Below are positions 23,061 to 33,969 of a stretch of DNA of 64,000 nt, piece by piece. Made by a program: the position numbers and the translations under genes. Position 1 is the first letter of the stretch. Every line of letters starts with the position of its first letter. Origin of the DNA: Rhizodiscina lignyota (taxonomy: Eukaryota > Ascomycota > Dothideomycetes > Aulographales > Rhizodiscinaceae); assembly GCA_010015805.1 (NCBI GenBank), contig ML978127.1:682001-746000 (forward strand). Reading direction: 5' to 3'. Below the pieces are notes generated by a model that had not been told where the DNA came from, made no database searches, and worked only from the letters and a program-made list of their open reading frames with translations.

Positions 23061-26000
23061 ATGGCGAATTTACTTACTCGTCTCGTCCTCATTTCATCTT
23101 TGTTCGTAGTCTCTCTTGCAATCGGTACTGACGACCAGGTTAATGCCCCAATTGACTTCGGCACATTCCAAAACCCATCTAAAAATGTCCGACCACGATT
23201 TCGGTACTGGGTTCCTGATGCGTCGGTGAATTTGAGCACCATTGCAGAAGACATTGCAAGGGCTGGCAAGGCTGGAGCAGGTGGTGTTGAACTTCTCGGC
23301 TACTACTTCTATGGAGAGGAGCCTGGTGATGCCAGATATTCCCCTGTTCTTACAGATTGGACCAAGTATGGCTGGGGGAGTCCAGCTTGGAGTATGGCAA
23401 GTTCTGGTCTGGCAAGGTTGTTCAACGTTGATAACGTATTTTGCAGAAAGTTTGACCGATGTCGCACTTGGAGCGGTCAAGCAGAACGACTTGGTGATGG
23501 ACTTCTCGCTTGGACCAAATCAAGGCGCTGGAGTGCCTGCTCCAGTTGACGCGGACTCTGTTCAGTACAACCTTCTGCCGTTCAATATGTCGATACCATT
23601 GAATGGATCTTTTGATGGTACCCTACCAGGATGGGGCTCTGGCAAACTCGTTGCAGCTCTCACTGGTCTGGTCACTGAATCAGGACTCGCATCTTCCCGG
23701 GACCCCAGTCTCCCGAACGATATTATCGTGAATCGGACGCAGATAACGCTCTCTAATGCGTCTTTGAAGGATATCACTAGCGACGTGGATAGCTCTGGGA
23801 AAGTCTCATTCACACCATCAGCAAACACTCACGGCCTGGAGTATATCCTCTTTGCATTTTACCAAGTACATACGGAGTACCGAGAACAAGAGACGCCACT
23901 CGAATTGACACAGTTTTCGCCACAATCGCCTGTGACATCCTATCGAGAAAATGGATCTTGGGTCGTCGACCATTTTTCGAAACTTGGAGCAGAGGCGGTT
24001 ATCGGTTTCTGGGACAAGTACTTGCTAGGAGGTGATACGAAAGAGTTGATTGCTCAGGTTGGCAACTATGGTTGGGAGGACAGTCAAGAGTTTGGAAGCG
24101 CAGTATATATCTTCTGGACTGCTCAGCTGCCGACGCACTTCCAACAATATCGAGGTTACAGCCTCTTGAAGTACCTGCCGACTTTGTTTCACAATAACAA
24201 CGGATTTGGCGGCGCCGCATCTCCAACTTGGTATATCACAGACGAAACTGATGGCGGTGAAAGCCATGTGGCAGATTACAGGCAAAGCTTACATGAACTC
24301 AACAAGATGTATCTCGATGCTCTACGAGAGTGGACGAACTCGCTTGGGGTACAGCTGTCTACTCAAGTCGGCTACAATCTGCCTGCAGATATGGAAGCTC
24401 AAATTCCCAACGTCAATGCGCCGGAATGCGAGTCACTCGATTTCAGCAGTAATGTCGACGCGTACAGGCAGTTTGCGGGCCCTGCAAATCTTGCAGGCAA
24501 GCGAGTTATCTCCTCAGAATGCGGAGCAAATGCGGGCCAGGCTTACAGATTGACGATCCCGCATCTTTTGTGGGATGTAAAGCGTTCGTTTGCAGGCTCT
24601 GTGAACGCTTTCGTTTTCCACGGCCTGCCATACTCAGGATACTATCCGAATACGACATGGCCAGGCTTCACAACGTTTGATTACTCGTGAGTTGACTTGA
24701 TATCATCACAGAGCAAGGCGGAGGCTGACTTTTGAGAACAGCTACTCAGATATGCATGGCCGACACCAGCCAGCTTGGGACTTCTATCCTGATTTTATGG
24801 ATTACGTAGGCCGCTCAATGTATATCATTCAATCCGGCGTCCCAAAGATGGATATTGCGTTCTGGCTTAAGGTCACGAATTGGGCCGCTCACCAGATCTT
24901 CAGCGAATATGCACCGAATGATTTGCAAGCAGCTGGTATGTGATGATAATGCCCTGACCTGTCATAGCTAACTGCATTGCAGGATATTCATACGAGTACA
25001 TCAGTCCGGATAACTTTGCACTCCCTGAAGCATATGTTAAGGACAAAGTTTTTGCACCGAACCGACAAGCGTTTAAAGCTTTAATAGTGAGAGCCAATGA
25101 GTCTCTCACTGTCGATGGTGCCTCAAAGCTGTATGAATATGCACAAGAGGGTCTCGCTATCCTCTTCCCCGGTGGAATGCCAACGCGGTAAGTTCCTGGA
25201 AAATACTAATCCTCTGACCTCGCTGATTCGCTTTACGCACTTTAGCTTCCTCGGAGCAAATGAGACTGGCGCTCGATACGTGAATCAGACTATGCAGAAG
25301 ATCAAGTCCTTTGGAAACGCGCGAATCGTTCCAGAGGACAATCTAGCTGAAACTCTTGCCTCACTTGGAATTCACCCTCGTGCGAGTGTCAAAGCAAATG
25401 CCACATGGTACACCTACTGGCGCGAGGACGACAAGGCGAACAAGGATTACATTTACATATACAACGATGCAGTCAACAATACGATTGGCGAAGGTTATTC
25501 AACTGGTGAGGTAACCTTTGCCACAACTGGGCAGCCTTATCATTACGACGCTTGGACAGGAGATATCACAGCTATTCTGGACTATCAAGAGAGCAAAGAA
25601 GGAATCACAATCCCACTAACCCTCGCAGGGAATCAAACGACAATCATTGGCTTCCATCGCGCGGAACCCACCAAAACCAAGCCCACCAAGACCTTTCCTT
25701 CTGGTGCGTGGATATTGCCAGGCAAGGGTAGCAAACCTCCCACCGCAAAATACGCATGCGGTTCATCTTCGGCACCGTTCTCGCTCGAAGACTGGACCCT
25801 GGTCGTAGAGTCCTGGGGCGCTCCCGCAAATTTGTACGACATTGCCACAGACGCCGTCCGCACGAATCACACCTATCATATCCACGGGTTGACCTCATGG
25901 CGCAACACCACCGACGAGCTCCGCAACGTCTCCGGTCGAGGCTACTACAGTACCTCTTTCTCCTGGCCTCCACATTCATCGTCCCGCGCTCCAGATGGCG

Positions 26001-26311
26001 CAATTCTTGACATTGGTGCTATCGTTCATACGGCTCGAGCGCGGATTAACGGCCATACGCTCCCTCCGCTCGACGTGACGAGGGCGCAGGCGGACATCGG
26101 AGACTTTCTCCATCACGGGAAGAATGATGTTGAGATCATAGTCAGCACGCCATTGGGGAATGCTCTCAGACCGTTGTGGGACCAGATTCACACGAGCGGC
26201 AAGGCGCCGCCTGGTGCGAGAGGGAATATGTCGATTGATGCACCGCTGGAGGGAGATTATGGACTCATATTGCCAGTCGTCGTGACACCGTATTACAGCG
26301 AGAACTTGTAA
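23061..26311 (+). CDS. Secreted GH106-type glycosidase (putative alpha-L-rhamnosidase)
   Basis: Large extracellular glycosidase predicted to release terminal rhamnose from plant or microbial glycans. Exons 23061-23391, 23447-24686, 24742-24935, 24983-25187 and 25246-26311 give 1011 aa. A signal peptide is clear (NLLTRLVLISSLFVVSLAIG). The N-terminal catalytic region opens with VRPRFRYWVPDASV and AGAGGVELLGYYFYG, then LVMDFSLGPNQGAG, matching the GH106 pattern (R-P-R-F-x-W, G-G-V-E, x-D-F-x-G-x). There are many N-x-S/T sequons. The C-terminal 200 residues form a beta-rich galactose-binding-like module (SSAPFSLEDWTLVVESWG; RARINGHTL). The substrate is inferred from the family only. Convergent with the GH85 gene, 118 bp away. 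All introns are 47-58 bp. Confidence 0.85.
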
Positions 26312-26429
26312 ATATTTCCGGCGATGATGCATCCTATACAGCTTCACGTGACCAATGAATCAAGTCTCATCCAGAAGTTCGCGTAGCACGAATATCAAAC
26401 AACCGAATCCACCTGGTCCAACTTTTGTT

Positions 26430-28643
26430 TTAAACCATTATCCAGTCGGCGTCGTCGAGTCCCACTATCTCAAAGTGAGACACAATTAGGTGCCCCAGAC
26501 AGTCATAGCCATGGATGTCAACGCGGATCCGTTGCGAGCGCATCTTCTCAATAGTGCTATCATCCAGTAATATCTCGGAGGCGTACGTGCGGAGCAGGCG
26601 TTGCTCAATCTGAACAATGAAGTGCTCGAAAGGCCCAGTCATTTTGCTGTGGAATAAGTTTCCAGAGTCCGAGGTAATCTTGGGTTTATTTGGATCTTTC
26701 ATCTCCAGCCAATTCCATTTCAGCCGATAATATGTCTTGCCCTGCACATCTTGCGACTCGATTCTCAAGGCGCTGATCTCAGCTTCCGGAACCTTGTAGT
26801 CGTCTGGGTGTATTTGAATACTCTGGAGGGTGAGCAACCGTGACGGGACATCTATTGGTCTTCGCCGTAACGTAACTTGAACTCCGATATCCAAGAGACG
26901 TTCGCAGGAGTTTTGCCCGTCGTACGGAGACTTGACGATGACATTGAGGATGCTTCTTCCTTCTTTGGAGCCAGAAAGCATCAAAGGCTGCAGGACAGTA
27001 GCTTTCGTGTATCGAAAGTAAATGCTTACGTCGACTCTCCCAAAATCGAACGTCTCGTCCACAGTATAGGCAACAAGACAGCGGAGACTCCCATCGGCTT
27101 TCATGTTGAGAGAAAACAAATGGAAAACATCAATATCTAGTCCGGGAGTTGAGTCTGTGCTATGAGAGACAAACATGTTGAGGTGTTCGTCCGGTGAGGA
27201 ACCGTATTCGCCATAGAGAAACCTCGATTCTGCCCCTGGACTTTGTGACTCCCATTTCCGGCTTAGCACTGGCAGAGGTTCTTGTGCTCCAAGATTGCAG
27301 TGAAAGTACTTGCTCACTTCGTTTGACTGTGGAGTTGGGCAGTCTTCGGTGTCTGTATTACACCTTTGGAAAGCGCGTTTGAATTTGGTGAAAAGGAACG
27401 TCTCTGAGCCCGCTGGGAACTCCGAGGCCCACCTTACAATCGGATGTTGCGGATACACTTGTTTGTGCAGTTCAGACTCGCCACAGTCGCATTTTAAGGG
27501 AGCAGGAAGTTCGAGTCCTTCCCACATCGTGCGTTCGATCCTCCGTTCATAGCCAGGGAAATGCTCGAACGACCAGGCAGGGGCAAAAATGCCAGCAGAG
27601 AATCCTTCCAGGGCCAGGGTTCCCACTGCGGTTCCAGTATTTGTTCCTCCGCCACCTTTTCCTGGAAATGTGATCCGCTTGTGAGGGCCACTTTGCTTGT
27701 TCTGTGCCCAAACGTCGATGCCAAAGTATATGTTTTGCGGAGGTATCTGATTCTTCAATGCAAGATTCTTGGAAGGGCTTAGTGATCTATTGGACCAGGC
27801 ATAGTTGGTCAACATTGAGCCTGCCGCTTGTGTAAATGACAGATTCTTCTTCGTCAGTGCATTTTGATAAGCAACTGTGTTGTCGATTGTGAGCGCGTCG
27901 TACCAGACAACCTGCTTTGCAGGTCCGAGGTCCACGCGGAGTTGCTTGATGAACTCTATGAGTAAGAATGGGTCCCATTTATTAGACGGAAACGGTTTCT
28001 CTAGATTGAGGAGCCAGCCATCAAATTCATATATATGAGCCATGTTCGCCAGTTGCCGAGCGACCACAAAATGAGGAGATTGGGAATTTGAGGCCTCTTG
28101 ACGGACAAGTAGTCGTTCGATTTCTATGTTCCCCGGCTCGATTAAGAGGGTCCCAAGGGACTTGACTCCGTTCCGGTGAAGAGTATTCGTCCACATCGGC
28201 GGCGGGATGCACACGAGCTTGTGTGAAAAATAGACAAAGGCCTCGACAAATTGGAGGTATTCACAGCTATAACTCTCTGCGCCCAGAATGTGCTCTGCTG
28301 AGCTTTCATAGTCGTGGTAGTTACCCGCGAAATCATGGCAGAGGAGCACCCTGGCCTTCTGTTGGGAAGCATCATCCAGCTCGGGTCTCTTTAAGAGAGG
28401 AATACTTGATCGTTGCAAAGGGTCCACATCTTCAGGGGCCCAGTCGTCAACTTCATCAAAATCTTCAAAATATGCAAATCCTTTCAACGCATCAAGTTCA
28501 CGCCGTTTCCGCCGATTCTCGAGGTCCGGAGGAGACTGAGGTTTGCTTGGAAAGCGATCTCGTAACCCATCTCGAATAGGTCGCAGGATACTTTTCCATT
28601 CGGAAGGTAGTAGATCTTGCGCATGTGTACTCATGGCAGCCAT
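26430..28643 (-). CDS. GH85 endo-beta-N-acetylglucosaminidase (cytosolic ENGase)
   Basis: Hydrolyses the chitobiose core of free or protein-linked N-glycans; the fungal and animal cytosolic form acts in free-oligosaccharide turnover. Single exon, 737 aa, no signal peptide or membrane segment, so cytosolic. The GH85 barrel is recognisable from KARVLLCHDFAGNYHDYE, then VYFSHKLVCIPPPMWTN. The substrate-assisted catalytic pair follows in FDGWLLNLEKP (Asn213 and Glu215, the N-x-E of the family), then QVVWYDALT with NTVAYQNALT. NIYFGIDVWAQN contributes the distal strand. The C-terminal 250 residues are probably beta-sandwich modules. The length is usual for the eukaryotic enzyme. The ATG at 28643 is followed by another at residue 4. 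No catalytic residue is missing. Confidence 0.92.
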   Translation of the reverse strand: MAAMSTHAQDLLPSEWKSILRPIRDGLRDRFPSKPQSPPDLENRRKRRELDALKGFAYFEDFDEVDDWAPEDVDPLQRSSIPLLKRPELDDASQQKARVLLCHDFAGNYHDYESSAEHILGAESYSCEYLQFVEAFVYFSHKLVCIPPPMWTNTLHRNGVKSLGTLLIEPGNIEIERLLVRQEASNSQSPHFVVARQLANMAHIYEFDGWLLNLEKPFPSNKWDPFLLIEFIKQLRVDLGPAKQVVWYDALTIDNTVAYQNALTKKNLSFTQAAGSMLTNYAWSNRSLSPSKNLALKNQIPPQNIYFGIDVWAQNKQSGPHKRITFPGKGGGGTNTGTAVGTLALEGFSAGIFAPAWSFEHFPGYERRIERTMWEGLELPAPLKCDCGESELHKQVYPQHPIVRWASEFPAGSETFLFTKFKRAFQRCNTDTEDCPTPQSNEVSKYFHCNLGAQEPLPVLSRKWESQSPGAESRFLYGEYGSSPDEHLNMFVSHSTDSTPGLDIDVFHLFSLNMKADGSLRCLVAYTVDETFDFGRVDVSIYFRYTKATVLQPLMLSGSKEGRSILNVIVKSPYDGQNSCERLLDIGVQVTLRRRPIDVPSRLLTLQSIQIHPDDYKVPEAEISALRIESQDVQGKTYYRLKWNWLEMKDPNKPKITSDSGNLFHSKMTGPFEHFIVQIEQRLLRTYASEILLDDSTIEKMRSQRIRVDIHGYDCLGHLIVSHFEIVGLDDADWIMV

Positions 28644-28948
28644 ATTGCTTAGGCTCCTAACTTCTTGATCCGCTGGAACTTGTCAACGTATCTCTGACTA
28701 TCGGAATTTGTCGTTCGTAGCTCCCGAACTGCTTCAACCATCACTTTCGTAGGAGAGTTATGGTGTATTAAAGCGAAAGGTAACCTGGGATGCTGGAGAT
28801 TAGGGTGTCGAACGATTTGATTGAAGAGTTTTCGCTAATTAGATATGTTGATGACGTTCAAGGTGTGCCAACTCCAGCCCCAGCACCAGTTGAGATGACA
28901 CCGAGGATCTCCCGAAACCAGGTCTCGAAGTCTGTCGTCGAAAACAGA
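28644..28948. other. Intergenic, 0.3 kb
   Basis: Promoter side of the GH85 gene. Nothing further seen. Confidence 0.5.
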
Positions 28949-29345
28949 CTAGTTTTCTTTGCCAAAGGCAACACCTCTGGACTCAAGATATCTATTCAAT
29001 TCCGTCTCATCTGAACTGCGTTCTTTGACTAAAACATATTGATCGTGATATGTGGTATTTGATGGGAAGCGCACTCTTAGCATTGGGAAGAGGCGGATGT
29101 TTAAATCATGAATCACGCTTCTCGTGAGTGGAAAAAGTAATAAGCATACGTAGGTGGAGGATTGTGGGGAAGATCTTTTTGGCATCAATGGTGTGGTCTC
29201 CAACCGACGTTAGAGATTCCGCATGCCACGCCGAAAAGGGGGTGATAAGCCACCATGGGGTTTCCGCCTCGAGAATGGAGACTCTTTCCAGATTTGGCCC
29301 TTCAACAAAACTCCTCAGGTGGCTAGCGCCGAACCCAATCACGCA
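28949..29345 (-). pseudogene. Coding remnant, family not recognised
   Basis: Two minus-strand frames look protein-like. 29345-29106 includes SFVEGPNLERVSILEAETPW and HTIDAKKIFPTILHL. 29203-28949 includes RFPSNTTYHDQYVLVKERSS and ends RGVAFGKEN before a stop. A gtatgc...aagag intron could join them in phase, but there is no ATG at the front and no upstream exon that I can find. I read it as the 3' part of a decayed gene. I cannot name the family. Confidence 0.35.
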
Positions 29346-29539
29346 TCACGCACACCACTTTACATACATTCTCCCGCCAGAAATACAACAGCAGCGATGT
29401 TTAATCAGCATCCGTGCTTCCAGCATTCATCATAACGGAAACCTCAACAACGACCTCACCCGACTCTATGTTGTGGGTTCTATTAAGCTTGCCCTCCATT
29501 AGAGCCTGAAAGAAGTCATCGAGTTTCTCACCCTTTTCA

Positions 29540-30054
29540 TACCGTCTCCATCTTTCGGCCTGGCGTGCTCAACATACTTCAGCTCGTTGCAATGAGCATC
29601 TGCTTCGTCACCATTGACAAAGAAGGTTGCCGCCTGCTTGCTTTTGGCTATGGCTTTGGTGTTGTGTATGCCGTATATCGTTATGGCTGTACTGCTGGGC
29701 AAGTTCTCGGATAACCGACCTTCGCACCAAGGGACGGGATGGGCTACCGGGGGCTATGGCATTTTATATACGTCTTGGCGTACGGAGTGTCGTATGCCCC
29801 GGTGGGATGGGCTTTACCATCGGAAGTGTATCCGAACTCGCTGCGCTTTAAATGTGCCGCGCTGACAACCGCAACTGTAGAGCTGTGCAACTTCATTATC
29901 GGTATCGCGGTGCCACCGATGCTGGCTAGCGCTGGGTTTGGTACGTAGATTTTGTTCGCCTGCATCTGTCTGCTCGCCGGCGTTTGGGCCTTCTTCTTTG
30001 TGCCGGAAACGAAACGTCGTACGCTCGAGGAAATGGACGATCTGTTTCCATGAT
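29540..30054 (+). pseudogene. Broken MFS sugar transporter, C-terminal part
   Basis: Remains of a major-facilitator sugar transporter, a plasma-membrane hexose/oligosaccharide permease type. Three pieces in successive frames match the family. A piece around 29560-29640 reads GVLNILQLVAMSICFVTIDK. A second around 29640-29745 reads LLGKFSDNRPSHQGTGWA. A third from about 29752 reads FIYVLAYGVSYAPVGWALPS, then SEVYPNSLRFK. This third frame hits TAG at 29946-29948 and continues with CLLAGVWAFFFVPETKRRTL before stopping after EEMDDLFP. So there are at least two frameshifts and one nonsense codon, and the N-terminal half is absent. Non-functional. The size of the deletion and the original substrate are unknown. 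Confidence 0.8.
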
Positions 30055-30252
30055 AATAGTGCCAGCGAAGAGAGGGAGGTTATGCAGCAAGTGGCGATGG
30101 CTGCCAGGAGAGTGGGCTTGTCAACCAACAAAGGAGGCGACAGTACTCAACAAGGTGATATCCTTGAGGTGAAGTTGTCGCGCGAAGTTTCGGGGGGTAC
30201 AGCTGCATAGCGAAGTGTACAGATTTGTCGATACAGTATGGAGTCATCTTCA

Positions 30253-32373
30253 TCATAAAGCGTCAAGATCACGCCACTGTGCCTTTAAGGCGGCAATGGT
30301 GTCCGTAGTCCTCCAGCCCATGGCTTGTTCGGTTCGCACGAGGAATTGGATTACAGCTTGTCGCTGTACAGGATTGGAAAAGCAATAACCACCTATGAGC
30401 AAGATTGTCAGAGGCTTTCCGGAACGATTTGGAAGAACATGCGAAAATACCGACAGACGTACATATCTTAAGAAAATGAGAAGCCAAGAAATTGGCATTC
30501 TCCACGAACAGGTTCGAGTTGGCCAGACCAATTATCATTGCTAGATGAGTGCGGACCATACTCTGATGCGTCGAATAAGTCAAATGTATTTGTGGTGGAG
30601 AAAGGAGACTAGCCTCTGCGTTTCTTGATTGCCTTGCAGCTTCGTATCCACTGCTTCGGGAGGATGAGGCTCTCATCAAGATCAAAAGGATTTTCGACCC
30701 ATGATAGTATTGTAGACCGATGACTTTGAATTGTTCAGCCTCCATTTACGGATAGTGTAGACGCTGCGGAAGGATATTACCTTGGGCAGAATTCAGCATC
30801 TGAATGTCTGGAATAGCCTCACCCTTCTCGAGGTCAGCATCTTGAAAGTATATGGGTCGGAATAGTTCCGGCTTTGAATTGTTCCATTCATCGACCTTAA
30901 TTTCTATTCTTTCGAGGGCTTCCTTAGTCACCGTCGAGGTGTCTGTGGAATAAGTGAGGCTGAGTATCTTCGCCATCAAGAGGATTATAACATTGGCATA
31001 TGCTGCATCGTTCTCAAGCCGAAACACTGAAGAGCGCTCGTAATTCTCTAATCTGTATCGATTTTTAGCGTTTTCAATTGATTTTGGACACGGGAGACCA
31101 ACTTGAGTGCCCATGGTTCTTGCAGTACCAGGGTTGAGTAAATAGCCTGACGAAGTGATAGCCAACTTGCAGCCTCGGCCAATCCTCCAGAGGAAGAGAA
31201 GGTAGCCATAGTATTAAGAAGCTGACTGGTGCCTAAAAGGTGACATCTCGTGTCGTCCCGAATGTCAAATTCTTCGTAAAGTCGGCATATTACGACAGCT
31301 GCTAGAAGCGCATCATCATATGAGTCTTCCGGGCAGGAAAGTGCCGATATGACGAGCTCAAGGCAACGACCATGGTAGAAGGAGGCTTCCACATCATCAG
31401 ACGCTGTTATACTGGCTTGGTGTCGAGATGACAAAGCAAGTATACCGTAGAGAATCATTGGCACTTGCAAGGCGCGACGAGGAACTTCAGTCGCGAAATG
31501 GCGGGCCGGGTCGCATGGATCAGACTGACCAATACATTAGTACGATTGTCCTCCATTGTTCGGGAATAGACTACACGTACCCAGGGCGCCAGTTTATCGA
31601 TATATGAACGGAGTAAAAATGCTTCTCTCTTCGTAAGACCAGGCTCGGACAAGCCCCGACGGATTGGAAGGTCTGCTGCGGTGGGGGTGTGCGAGACATT
31701 GGCGACGGTAGATGGTGTTTCACCAACAGAAGGACTAAACAGGATGGAAGTATTGATATTCCCATTATGGCGACGCGCAATTGGCGAAGAATCGCCACGA
31801 TTAAATGCTTTCGAAGGGGAATAGTTAGGTGTGAATGAATATTGTACAGATGCCTCATCCGGTACTATACCGGAAACATCGGTGGAGTTCGAGAGCCCTT
31901 GGTCTCTAGTTCCGAAAGCCGATTGGAAATGATGATCTTGCCTCCGTGTCTCATTATTTCCCGTTACTGGAGTAGTGGGGGATTCAGGGGGAGACAGACG
32001 ATTCGGAGAAGAGTTTGGAAGATAGCTGAGGTCGCCATCCGAACCCTCTCTGAAGAACTTGACTGTAACTCCTCCCTATCAGTCTGGACTACTAAGATAC
32101 GTATAAGAGAAGGAAATGGAAAGGCCTCTTACGTGGTCCGGAGATAGGGACCCAAATTTGATGGTCGTTATAAGTCAGATCGAATTTTGACCGACCGGAC
32201 CCGCTATGATCATAGACATGGTGGACCTCCTGGAAACGGATGCGAGGCTCGAACGAGCATGGACGGGCTGTCTCTGTCTCGGCGCAGCGAGTACAGACGG
32301 AGGCACCAGGCCTCACAATGCATTTAGTGTGACGTCGCCGACAATTCGCGCATCCCATGCGTCTTCCTTTCAT
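30253..32373 (-). CDS. Zn2Cys6 transcription factor with fungal-specific TF domain
   Basis: A nuclear DNA-binding regulator. Six exons: 32373-32133, 32062-31581, 31524-31103, 31052-30781, 30723-30463 and 30392-30253, giving 605 aa with consistent phases. The binuclear cluster lies at residues 7-34 (CANCRRRHTKC, then CTRC), spacing C-x2-C-x6-C-x8-C-x2-C-x8-C. A Ser/Thr/Pro linker (about 80-220) leads to the regulatory domain: LTKREAFLLRSYIDKLAPW, QVPMILYGILALSSRHQA, AIYSTLVLQEPWALKLENY, VIGLQYYHGSKILL and VRTHLAMIIGLANSN. The 3' exon supplies FLVRTEQAMGWRT. I started at the ATG at 32373 because MKGRRMGC sits where such proteins begin; upstream residues to 32466 are ordinary leader. Targets unknown. 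The neighbouring SDR gene is a plausible one. Confidence 0.88.
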
Positions 32374-33051
32374 GATACATTGTTGAGTTGTCGTAGTCTC
32401 AAGGAAAGTAAGGAATACATACCGATCGCGCGGAGGAAGTTTCATTTTCAAAAACTGAGGTCCCACGTAGTCACGTGATTATAGGACGAACTAAGGTTGC
32501 GCTTTGGGCCGATGATGGCCCGTGCTTTAGCCATCCAAAAGTCATCCATATTCGCTGACTAAGCAGAAGAAGGAATCAAATGTGAGATGTGAGATGGAAA
32601 TATGACGTCTTCAACCACACCGCACTACTCTCTCTTGACACTGCCCGTCTATGCTCTAAGTGGGTAGTGAATTTCAAGTTTTAGAGAGTAGATATGACCA
32701 ATTATTGGCTATCTTTACTTTACAAGCTAGCATCCGTACACCGGTGTCAAGGGGTTGCGGTGTCAAGGGTGGTTATGTCGTTAGCCCTTCTCTGTGCGTC
32801 TGGTTCACTGATCATTATCTGCATTTTCATGAATCGTGGCGAAATTTCTTGTACGATTTATTAACCTGAGGCTCTTGAAAACAGTTGTGCCTACCAGTTG
32901 TTGAGCTTTTGTGCAAAGTTCTATCAGTTCGAGCGAATATCCTGTATTCACCTCCTTGCTTGCCGAACGGTAGAGGAGTGAGACTTTGGTGGGAGGTTCC
33001 AAACGCAACCCACAGTTAAAATGCTACCAGAAACACAACCGCCAAGATCGA
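32374..33051. other. Intergenic, 0.68 kb, with palindromic and direct repeats
   Basis: Promoter of the Zn2Cys6 gene and 3' flank of the SDR gene. It contains the palindrome TCACGTGA at 32471-32478 (an E-box/CACGTG core), GGGCC-N6-GGCCC at 32506-32521, and a 12 bp direct repeat cggtgtcaaggg at 32742-32753 and 32758-32769. No gene. Confidence 0.5.
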
Positions 33052-33969
33052 TTAAGCTGCCTGAGATTTCATAAAGTCTACAATAACCGGGACGTCTTCG
33101 ATCAATGTCAGGCCCGTAGGAGTCCAACCCAATCGCTCCCTCGTCTTCTCGCTCGAGGCCGTGTTGTCGGCAGTGGCACCAAACTGAAACCAGCCGAAAT
33201 GATCTTCTACCTTCTCCGGTGGGATGCTGACAACGGGGACGTCCAGCTGCTTCCCAACCTCGGTCGCGATGTCCTTCAGCGCCACACCCTCATCGGCCAC
33301 CGCATGGAAGATGAACCCGGGTTTCGCCTTCTCCATCGCCAACCGGTACAGTCTAGCCGCATCATCACGGTGGCCAGCGCACCAGCGGTTCTGGCCCTCG
33401 CCGACGTACGCTGAAACACCCTTCTGCAGCGCGATGTTGACAAAAATGCCCGTGAAACCCGAAGTTCCAGCGCCATGCGTCGTGGGCGGCAGACGTACGA
33501 CGCTCGCTCGTACGCCCTGCTTGGCGAAGTCAAGACACACCGGCTCCGAGGCGCCACGCGCTGCAGACATCAGGTTGGTTATGTCAGCCTCATCGTCCTC
33601 GTCGCCCAGCTTGCCAGGCGCTAGCATCATGGTGCCCGATGTGATGACCAGGGCGCGGTCACCGCCGGCGGCCGCCAGGGCATATCCCATCGCAGTGATG
33701 GCGGCCCTGTCCTTGGCGCAGGAGCCCACGAAGTCGGCAAAGTCGTGGACGAAGGCTAGGTGGATGACGGCGTCACATTCAGAGGCAGCCTTCTTCAGGA
33801 CTTCCAGGTCTTCGATGACACCATGCAAAGCATCAGCACCTTGGCTCTTCAACTGCTCAACTCCCTTCTCGCTACGTGTTAGGCCAAGGACTTGGTGTCC
33901 TACAGAGAGCAGTTCTTTGACAACGGCTGAACCGATGAAGCCGGTCGAGCCTGTGATGAAGACGCGCAT
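33052..33969 (-). CDS. NAD(P)-binding SDR-family protein (atypical/extended)
   Basis: Rossmann-fold oxidoreductase or epimerase-like enzyme of unknown substrate. Single exon, 305 aa, cytosolic. The N-terminal dinucleotide motif is VFITGSTGFIGSAVVKEL (G-x2-G-x2-G), followed by DAVIHLAFVHDF. The active-site strand reads ALVITSGTMMLAPGK, so the usual Tyr-x3-Lys pair is not visible. WCAGHRDDAARLYRLAMEK and the C-terminal helix TRERLGWTPTGLTLIEDV match the family of bacterial-type SDR proteins. High GC and lack of introns hint at a bacterial-like origin, but many fungal SDR genes look like this. A TATA-like run (34101-34109) lies about 135 bp upstream of the ATG, with CGG-type palindromes further up. 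Confidence 0.85.
   Translation of the reverse strand: MRVFITGSTGFIGSAVVKELLSVGHQVLGLTRSEKGVEQLKSQGADALHGVIEDLEVLKKAASECDAVIHLAFVHDFADFVGSCAKDRAAITAMGYALAAAGGDRALVITSGTMMLAPGKLGDEDDEADITNLMSAARGASEPVCLDFAKQGVRASVVRLPPTTHGAGTSGFTGIFVNIALQKGVSAYVGEGQNRWCAGHRDDAARLYRLAMEKAKPGFIFHAVADEGVALKDIATEVGKQLDVPVVSIPPEKVEDHFGWFQFGATADNTASSEKTRERLGWTPTGLTLIEDVPVIVDFMKSQAA

Noticed and set aside
30600-30690. Extra intron in exon 5 of the Zn2Cys6 gene (gtctcc...cag)
   Set aside because: Splicing it out shifts the conserved VRTHLAMIIGL block out of frame; reading through keeps the frame.
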